NCBI GenBank assembly: GCA_030037875.1
Contig: JASHPV010000059.1
Coordinates: 1-8,446, forward strand
DNA length: 8,446 nt
Direction: 5' to 3'
Origin: Thermoplasmata archaeon
GTDB lineage: Archaea; Thermoplasmatota; Thermoplasmata; Lutacidiplasmatales; UBA184
The position numbers were made by a program, and so were the translations under genes. Shown here one piece after another: positions 1-3,954 of the stretch (its first letter is position 1; every line of letters begins with the position of its first letter). The notes beneath the pieces were generated by a model that saw only the letters and a program-made list of their open reading frames with translations, was not told the origin of the DNA and searched no databases.

Positions 1-2007
1 GGCCCGCAGAGCGCCCGCCGCGCCGGCCGAGAGCAGCGCCTCGCCGGTCCGACGGAGACGGGCCGTTTGGGTCGGAGGGATCGGTTGCCCTCGGACTCCA
101 TGGCGCCGGGCCCACAGAGAGCCCCCGAGCTCGGGCCGGCTCGTGCCCACGAGAAAGATCGGGTTCCCGGCTTCCTTGAGGTCGACGGAGGTACAACGGC
201 GCACGTCTGGAACAATGCCGGTCGCGAGCAGGACCGGTGTCGGCGGGATGGCCGCTTGAAGCCCCCCATTGTAGAAGCTCACGTTGCCGGAAGGAACGAC
301 GAAGTCCAGGGCCCGGGCTCCCTCGGCCAGGCCCCGGACGACCGCCGCGAACTCGCCGAGGACCCGCGGGTCCTCCGGATTACCAAAGTTGAGACAGTTC
401 GTGAACGCGTCGGGCCGAGCTCCCACGGCGTACAGGTTCCGCGCGGCCTCTTCCACGACCCAATGGGCGCCGCCGCGGGGGTCCTCAACACAGGCCCATG
501 GCTGGGCCGCCACGGCCAGCGCGAGCCCCTTCCAGCTCTCTGTCCGCGGCCGAAGCACCGCCGCGTCGCCGTGCGACGGGGACGTCACCTGGCCCTGGAG
601 GGGCTTGAGAATCGTGTGCCCGAAGACTTCGTGATCGTAGACCCGGATCACCGGCTCCCGAGAGACGGAATCTGGAGCGAGGATTTGATCGCGAACGAGC
701 CGGGCGAGGTCGCGGTCCGGAACGCGTGCGGTCGGCTTGCGCGGTGGCGCTCGCGGGGCGCGGGTCCGTCGATGGCGAGGCGGCGGAGATACCCGGAAAC
801 CGACGTCGAGCTCGCCGGCCGGCTTGCCCTGGAAGTGGATCCGTTCGTTCGGGCCCTTCGTTACCCGGCCGATGTCGGAGGCCGGAACGTCCCAGCGGCG
901 GAAGATCGCCAGGAGCGCCGGAAGGTCGTTCGGTCGCACATCGAGCAGCATCCGCTCCTGCGATTCGGAGACCCAGATCTCCCATGGAAGGAGACCGCTC
1001 TCCCGCAGCGGCACGCGGTCGAGCTCGATCTCGGAACCGAAGCCACCGGCATGCACGAGCTCGCCCGAGGCGCAGCTGAGCCCCCCTCCCCCGAGGTCCT
1101 TGAGGCCCCGCACCAGCTTGCGGTCGAAGGCTTCGATACACGCGTGGATGAGGGGCTCTTTCATGATGGGGTTACCGAGCTGGACCGCGCCGCGGGACTC
1201 GGTCTCGCTCCGCTCGGTCAATTCCCGGGACGCGAACGAGACGCCCCCGATGCCGTCCCGGCCCGTGAGGCCCCCGACGAGAACGAGTCGGTCGCCGACG
1301 GCCCTCGCACGGTTCGGCAGTAACCGGGCCTTGGGAAGGAAGCCCACGCACGCCACGTTGACGAGCGGATTGACGATGTACCGAGGATCGAAGTAGACCC
1401 CGCCGGCGATCGTGGGAACGCCGACGCGGTTACCGTAATCCCGGATCCCGGCCACGACCCCGTCGAAAAGATACCGGGGGCTCTTCACCCCGGCCGGCAG
1501 GTCCTGTCGGGGCAGATCCAGCGGGCCGAAGAACAACGGGTCGGCCAAGGCGATTGGCTTCGCCCCGACCGCGAGAACATCGCGCAGAATGCCTCCGATT
1601 CCCGTCGCGGCTCCCCCGTAGGGCTCGACCGCGGACGGATGGTTATGGGATTCGATTCGCAGGGCGTAGGCAAAGCCGTCCTCGAACGCCATCACCCCCG
1701 CGTCGCCGGTACCGAGCACCCGCCGGGCCGGGTGCAGCTTCCCGAAGGCGGCTTTGAGATACGGTCGGGAACTCTTGTAGCTGCAATGCTCGCTCCAACT
1801 CTGGGCCAAGGCCGCGAGCTCCAAGTCGGTGGGGTCGCGGCCAACCCGGCGGTAGTACTGCTGGATTCTTCCCAACTCGAGCGGGTCAAAACCTAACTGG
1901 AGGCGATCCGAGGTGCGGCGGAGCGCGGCCGGGGTTTCTTTCCGAAACGGGACCGTCGATACGCCGGGGGCCCACGGGGAGTCCAGCGCGGGGACGGGGC
2001 GCGGCAT
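1..2007 (-). CDS. purL: Phosphoribosylformylglycinamidine synthase subunit PurL (C-terminus outside window)
   Basis: This is the large, ATP-dependent subunit of FGAM synthase. It converts FGAR, ammonia and ATP to FGAM in cytosolic purine synthesis, with PurQ supplying ammonia and PurS bridging the subunits. Reading leftward from the ATG at 2005-2007, the frame is open to the window edge (669 codons). Diagnostic motifs are WSEHCSYKSS at residues 71-80 (catalytic His region), IESHNHPSAVEPYGGAATG from residue 118 (ATP/Mg site of the first half), LNFGNPEDP at 539-547 and PSGNVSFYN shortly after (second half of the internally duplicated AIRS-like fold). Small PurL proteins usually run somewhat over 700 residues, so roughly the last 50-120 are missing. 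A Shine-Dalgarno-like GAGGAA (2012-2017, minus strand) overlaps the purS stop and sits 4 nt before the ATG, which supports this start and translation coupled to purS. No frameshift was seen at the frame checks I made. Confidence 0.96.
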   Translation of the reverse strand, partial: MPRPVPALDSPWAPGVSTVPFRKETPAALRRTSDRLQLGFDPLELGRIQQYYRRVGRDPTDLELAALAQSWSEHCSYKSSRPYLKAAFGKLHPARRVLGTGDAGVMAFEDGFAYALRIESHNHPSAVEPYGGAATGIGGILRDVLAVGAKPIALADPLFFGPLDLPRQDLPAGVKSPRYLFDGVVAGIRDYGNRVGVPTIAGGVYFDPRYIVNPLVNVACVGFLPKARLLPNRARAVGDRLVLVGGLTGRDGIGGVSFASRELTERSETESRGAVQLGNPIMKEPLIHACIEAFDRKLVRGLKDLGGGGLSCASGELVHAGGFGSEIELDRVPLRESGLLPWEIWVSESQERMLLDVRPNDLPALLAIFRRWDVPASDIGRVTKGPNERIHFQGKPAGELDVGFRVSPPPRHRRTRAPRAPPRKPTARVPDRDLARLVRDQILAPDSVSREPVIRVYDHEVFGHTILKPLQGQVTSPSHGDAAVLRPRTESWKGLALAVAAQPWACVEDPRGGAHWVVEEAARNLYAVGARPDAFTNCLNFGNPEDPRVLGEFAAVVRGLAEGARALDFVVPSGNVSFYNGGLQAAIPPTPVLLATGIVPDVRRCTSVDLKEAGNPIFLVGTSRPELGGSLWARRHGVRGQPIPPTQTARLRRTGEALLSAGAAGALRA

Positions 2008-2015
2008 ACCGTTCC

Positions 2016-2282
2016 TCAGTCCAGCAGGGGAGTCACGGTTACGCGATGGATGACGGGGTTGGCGAGGAGCCGATCGACCGCCTCGCGGGCCAAGGCGTCG
2101 GCACGGGCCCGTTCCATGTTTGTGAACTCCAGCACGTACACCCGCGCGGTGGTCACGCGGGAAACCGGCGAAATCCCGAGCAACGCCAGGGACTTTTCGA
2201 CCGTTTCGGCCTCGGGGTCCATGACCCCGGGCTTCAGTTCAACTCGGATCTCGACCCGGAGCGTCCGGTCGCCGCTTCCCAT
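2016..2282 (-). CDS. purS: Phosphoribosylformylglycinamidine synthase subunit PurS
   Basis: This 88-residue protein matches the usual PurS length of about 80-90. PurS is the small dimeric subunit that links PurL to the glutaminase PurQ in FGAM synthase. Visible family features are the first beta strand with VELKPGVMDPEAETVEKSL (residues 14-32), the LLGISPVSRVTTARVYVLEF segment after it, and a C-terminal helix leading to the ANPVIHRVTV strand. The ATG at 2280-2282 is chosen because the PurS core begins within a few residues of it. No Shine-Dalgarno sequence precedes it, so it may be read from a very short leader. It is the first gene of the minus-strand unit and purL follows after 8 nt. The usual purQ is not between them, so the glutaminase must be encoded beyond purL or elsewhere. 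Confidence 0.93.
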   Translation of the reverse strand: MGSGDRTLRVEIRVELKPGVMDPEAETVEKSLALLGISPVSRVTTARVYVLEFTNMERARADALAREAVDRLLANPVIHRVTVTPLLD

Positions 2283-2314
2283 CAGAATCGCTCGGCCGTT
2301 CGAGCCGATTCCCG

Positions 2315-2322
2315 CTTATTAG
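2315..2322 (-). promoter_or_regulatory. Candidate TATA element for purS-purL
   Basis: The minus strand reads CTAATAAG, an AT-rich patch in GC-rich surroundings. It is centred about 36 nt upstream of the purS ATG. A start about 26 nt downstream would give a leader of roughly 10 nt, in line with the absence of a Shine-Dalgarno sequence. There is no strong BRE match. This is inference from position and composition. Confidence 0.45.
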
Positions 2323-2390
2323 GTGCGACGGCGCAAACACGGCGCGTCGCCGCCCGGAATGTCGAGGGTCGCGGCCGCCAAAATCGTCAT

Positions 2391-2406
2391 CAAAAGGCAT
2401 TTATAG
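2391..2406 (+). promoter_or_regulatory. Archaeal BRE/TATA promoter for the small ORF and downstream genes
   Basis: The plus strand reads CAAAAGG (2391-2397, BRE-like), then TTTATAG (2400-2406), close to the archaeal AAA-spacer-TTTATA pattern. Initiation would be expected near 2428-2430, about 14 nt before the GTG at 2443. It may be the main promoter for the plus-strand run of genes. TATAAA can also be read on the minus strand (complement of 2401-2406), so a second purS promoter with a leader of about 95 nt cannot be excluded, but the BRE fits better on the plus strand. Confidence 0.55.
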
Positions 2407-2442
2407 AGGTCGTTTTTCCGACCGCCGGGTCTGGGGGTCGGG

Positions 2443-2616
2443 GTGGAGGAGCTGATTTGCAGTGTCGAGTTTCTTCGAAGCCGGAGGGAGCTCGTCGCGC
2501 GCGTTTCGAGTGAAGCGGGGGGAGTGCGTGAGTACCATGCACCCGCCGCCGGTACTGTGATCGAACAGGTGGTCGACGATCTCCAAGAGGAGTTCGAGTC
2601 GGCCCCGGTGACCTGA
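2443..2616 (+). CDS. Small hypothetical protein, 57 residues, not recognised
   Basis: A GTG-initiated frame runs 57 codons to a TGA at 2614-2616. The protein begins (M)EELICSVEFLRSRRELVARV and ends with an acidic, helix-like segment, VIEQVVDDLQEEFESAPVT. No signal peptide or membrane segment is visible, and Cys6 is the only cysteine. Support for a real gene comes from a good BRE/TATA element the right distance upstream, protein-like composition with a charged amphipathic C-terminus, and its place ahead of two conserved small archaeal genes on the same strand. Against it are its short length, the GTG start and only a poor purine-rich G run as ribosome-binding site. I do not recognise the family and assign no function. 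Confidence 0.5.
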   Translation: MEELICSVEFLRSRRELVARVSSEAGGVREYHAPAAGTVIEQVVDDLQEEFESAPVT

Positions 2617-2708
2617 CGAGGGTCTTGCCGGTCACGGGGCCATCCGCCGCTGCGAGCGCCGGACGCGTAACTGCCAACGGAAGGACGGGACAGGGGGCGA
2701 AGGTATCG

Positions 2709-3056
2709 ATGGAGAAACAAGGGGGAACCAAGAGCAAGGGGCCGGTCAGCGGAGCCGTCGAGAGCGCCTTCACGAAGGTCTGGGGGGACGAGCACGTCAC
2801 CGCGCTCATCGCTCTCAAGGTTGAGACCGCCGAAGCCGACAGCGTCGCGGCCGAGGTCGCTCGTTTCACCGAGGCCGAGGACGTGTTCCTCGTCACCGGC
2901 GACACCGACATCATGGTCAAGGTCACCTTCCCGCACTACGAAGAGCTCAAGGAGTTCGTCCTGCACCGACTCCCGGTGGTCAAGGGAATTCGCGAAACCA
3001 AGACACTGCTCGTGGTCACGGCCTACAAAGAAGGAGGCGAGGCCCGTCGCGCGTAG
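2709..3056 (+). CDS. Stand-alone Lrp/AsnC-type ligand-binding (RAM) domain protein
   Basis: The 115-residue product is almost entirely a RAM (regulation of amino acid metabolism) domain, the alpha-beta effector-binding and oligomerisation half of Lrp/AsnC regulators. It shows the first strand VTALIALKVE (30-39), a helix with VAAEVARF, the central strand and turn VFLVTGDTDIMVKV (59-72), a second helix EELKEFVLHRL, and the last strand GIRETKTLLVVTAY (93-106). There is no N-terminal helix-turn-helix: only about 29 polar residues precede the domain, so it should not bind DNA itself. Such single-domain proteins are known in archaea and can assemble as rings or pair with full-length Lrp proteins. 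I chose the ATG at 2709 with GAAGGT just upstream. A TTG at 2625 would add 28 low-complexity residues and is less likely. UPF0147 follows 24 nt after its stop. Confidence 0.85.
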   Translation: MEKQGGTKSKGPVSGAVESAFTKVWGDEHVTALIALKVETAEADSVAAEVARFTEAEDVFLVTGDTDIMVKVTFPHYEELKEFVLHRLPVVKGIRETKTLLVVTAYKEGGEARRA

Positions 3057-3080
3057 GCGACACGGGCTTCGATTGCATCT

Positions 3081-3392
3081 TTGACGGCCACTGACAGCCG
3101 CGCTGTACCGCCGGCCGATACCGAGCCGGCGGCCACGTCGGGGAAGACCGTTCAACTGGAGCGGATCGCGCAGTCCCTCGCCGCTCTGAGCGAGGATGGC
3201 TCCGTCCCGCGCAACATCCGCCGCGGAGCCCAATCGGCGCGCGATGAACTCCTCAAGGCCGCCGTCGCGCTCGACGTACGGGTCGCGAGCGCCGTGTACG
3301 TCCTCGACGATCTAGCGAACGATTCCAACCTTCCGACCCACGGGCGCACCGCGATCTGGTCGATCATCTCGAACTTGGAGAGCCTCCAGTGA
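3081..3392 (+). CDS. UPF0147 family protein
   Basis: The 103-residue product matches the archaeal UPF0147 family of small, helical, mostly uncharacterised proteins. The conserved core starts near residue 26 and includes LAALSEDGSVPRNIRRGAQ, then VRVASAVYVLDDLANDSNLP and HGRTAIWSIISNLESLQ at the C-terminus. The first 25 or so residues are Ala/Pro/Thr-rich and probably disordered. The start is TTG at 3081: no ATG or GTG lies in frame upstream after the preceding stop or ahead of the core, and no clear ribosome-binding site is visible, so the start is less certain than the frame. It lies 24 nt after the RAM-domain gene, suggesting co-transcription, and 59 nt before tRNA-Lys. Function is unknown. 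Location next to RNA polymerase genes is a context hint only. Confidence 0.85.
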   Translation: MTATDSRAVPPADTEPAATSGKTVQLERIAQSLAALSEDGSVPRNIRRGAQSARDELLKAAVALDVRVASAVYVLDDLANDSNLPTHGRTAIWSIISNLESLQ

Positions 3393-3402
3393 ATTGTCGT
3401 CG

Positions 3403-3418
3403 GCGAAACCTGAAATAC
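3403..3418 (+). promoter_or_regulatory. Candidate BRE/TATA for tRNA-Lys and the rpoH-rpoB-rpoA1 unit
   Basis: GCGAAACC (3403-3410) resembles a BRE and is followed by TGAAATAC (3411-3418), the only AT-rich patch between the UPF0147 stop and the tRNA. Initiation about 26 nt downstream would fall near 3440, giving a leader of about 12 nt before tRNA G1 at 3452. The TATA match is weak. An inverted repeat begins inside it at 3417. Confidence 0.4.
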
Positions 3419-3432
3419 GACCCCCGGGTCGT
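3417..3432. repeat. Inverted repeat just upstream of tRNA-Lys (possible operator)
   Basis: The sequence ACGACCC-CC-GGGTCGT is a perfect 7-bp inverted repeat with a 2-nt centre. It lies between the candidate TATA element and the expected transcription start of tRNA-Lys, where a bound regulator could block initiation. As RNA it could form a 6-bp hairpin with a 4-nt loop, but no T-run follows, so a terminator for the upstream gene is less likely. Function is inferred from position only. Confidence 0.4.
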
Positions 3433-3472
3433 GAACGGTCGGAGCGATCGCGGGCCCGTAGCTCAGTTCGGT

Positions 3473-3503
3473 AGGTCAGCGGGTACGCCCGCCGGCCCGA
3501 CAC
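3473..3503 (+). other. tRNA-Lys intron 1 (D-loop, position 20/21, 31 nt)
   Basis: The intron folds as GGUC (3474-3477) with GGCC (3494-3497), an A-C mismatch, then GCGGG (3479-3483) with CCCGC (3488-3492) closed by a UACG loop, a member of the stable UNCG tetraloops. The splice motif has a 5' bulge GU|A (3471-3473), a central helix of 3 bp (UCG 3468-3470 with CGA 3498-3500, plus a U-C mismatch) and a 3' bulge AC|A (3502-3504). Cutting after the second base of each bulge gives GGU joined to AGAGC, exactly the mature D-arm. The central helix is relaxed compared with a strict BHB. Boundaries shifted by 1-2 nt would give the same product, but the fold favours these. Confidence 0.85.
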
Positions 3504-3542
3504 AGAGCATCTGGCTTTTAACCAGGCGGTCGGGGGTTCGAA

Positions 3543-3577
3543 CGAGCAGCGCCGCAACCGCCGTCGCGCTCCGGAAG
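3543..3577 (+). other. tRNA-Lys intron 2 (T-loop, position 59/60, 35 nt)
   Basis: The splice sites form a strict bulge-helix-bulge. The T-stem (3532-3536 with 3579-3583) is the outer helix and the 3' bulge is AG|U (3576-3578). The 4-bp central helix is UUCG (3537-3540, T-loop) with CGGA (3572-3575), the 5' bulge is AA|C (3541-3543), and the inner helix is GAGC (3544-3547) with GCUC (3568-3571). Cutting after the second base of each 3-nt bulge joins A59 to U60 and restores the T-loop TTCGAAT. Before splicing, the T-loop bases are locked in the central helix, so the normal T-loop fold forms only after excision. Confidence 0.9.
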
Positions 3578-3612
3578 TCCCCCCGGGCCCGTTCCGCTCC
3601 GCTGGAGTCCCC

Positions 3613-3942
3613 ATGAGTCCCACGCGAGCCCGTCCCCGGAAATCCGCCAAGAGCCAGAAGGCTCCCTCCCGGCGGGAGTTCCAGACCCACCACCTGATCC
3701 CCCCGCACGAGTTGCTCACCGAGGAGGAGGGCCGGACGGTGCTGGACGAACTCGCCACGCCGATCGAGCGACTCCCGAAGATCCTCGCGACCGACCCGGG
3801 TCTCCTCACCAATCCCGACGTCCGGGCGGCCAAGGAAGCGGCCGAGCCGCTCGCCGGACGTTTGGTCCGCATACGTCGTCCGTCCCCCACGGCCGGCGAG
3901 GCGGTCACGTATCGCGTCATCATCGCCAATCTGGGGGACTAG
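3613..3942 (+). CDS. rpoH: DNA-directed RNA polymerase subunit H (RPB5 C-terminal homologue)
   Basis: RpoH is the small archaeal RNAP subunit that corresponds to the C-terminal assembly domain of eukaryotic RPB5. It packs against the largest subunit near the jaw. The 109-residue product has the family core from about residue 26: HHLIPPHELLTEEEG, then LPKILATDPGL, then a C-terminal RIRRPSPTAGEAVTYRVI strand region (residues 87-103). The first 25 residues are a basic extension rich in Arg, Lys and Ser, longer than in typical archaeal H subunits of about 75-85 residues and probably disordered. The ATG at 3613 has GGAG at 3604-3607, five bases upstream. It heads the RNAP gene order H-B-A', with rpoB starting 12 nt after its stop. 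The nearest upstream gene is tRNA-Lys, 21 nt away. Confidence 0.95.
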   Translation: MSPTRARPRKSAKSQKAPSRREFQTHHLIPPHELLTEEEGRTVLDELATPIERLPKILATDPGLLTNPDVRAAKEAAEPLAGRLVRIRRPSPTAGEAVTYRVIIANLGD

Positions 3943-3954
3943 AGGTTCACTGTC

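Larger units (their letters stand above)
3452..3591 (+). tRNA. tRNA-Lys (anticodon UUU) with two non-canonical introns
   Basis: Removing 3473-3503 and 3543-3577 leaves a 74-nt tRNA with every expected element. The acceptor stem GGGCCCG (3452-3458) pairs fully with CGGGCCC (3584-3590), and the discriminator is G73 (3591). The D-stem GCTC (3461-3464) pairs with GAGC (3505-3508), with G18-G19 at 3470-3471. The anticodon stem TCTGG/CCAGG (3510-3514 and 3522-3526) closes loop CTTTTAA with anticodon TTT at 3517-3519. The T-stem GGGGG/CCCCC is 3532-3536 and 3579-3583, and the spliced T-loop is TTCGAAT. U8-A14 and G15-C48 tertiary pairs are possible. CCA is not encoded. Lysine identity follows from the anticodon and G73. 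Introns sit at 20/21 and 59/60, while the common archaeal site 37/38 is uninterrupted. The 3' end is 21 nt before the rpoH ATG. Confidence 0.93.

Noticed and set aside
67..1323. A 418-codon open frame on the plus strand opposite purL.
   Set aside because: The opposite strand encodes PurL with clear catalytic motifs throughout. The plus-strand product resembles no family.
2411..2420. A T5 run that might be a transcription terminator.
   Set aside because: It lies just after the TATA element, upstream of the expected start site, and there is no plus-strand gene upstream of it to terminate.
2625..2708. A TTG-initiated 28-residue N-terminal extension of the RAM-domain protein.
   Set aside because: The extension is low-complexity Ala/Gly/Ser/Thr-rich, lies outside the domain, and a better ATG with a purine-rich upstream sequence is present at 2709.
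2319..3233. A 304-codon minus-strand open frame across the intergenic region and the RAM/UPF0147 genes.
   Set aside because: It lies opposite two recognisable proteins and across promoter elements, and has no family-like features.
3461..3571. GAGC and GCTC in intron 2 are the same tetramers as the D-stem arms, suggesting an alternative pairing.
   Set aside because: Four-base matches are expected by chance in this composition, and these bases are already explained by the inner helix of the splice motif.
3389..3616. A 75-codon plus-strand frame overlapping the tRNA.
   Set aside because: It is a chance reading through tRNA-Lys and its introns.
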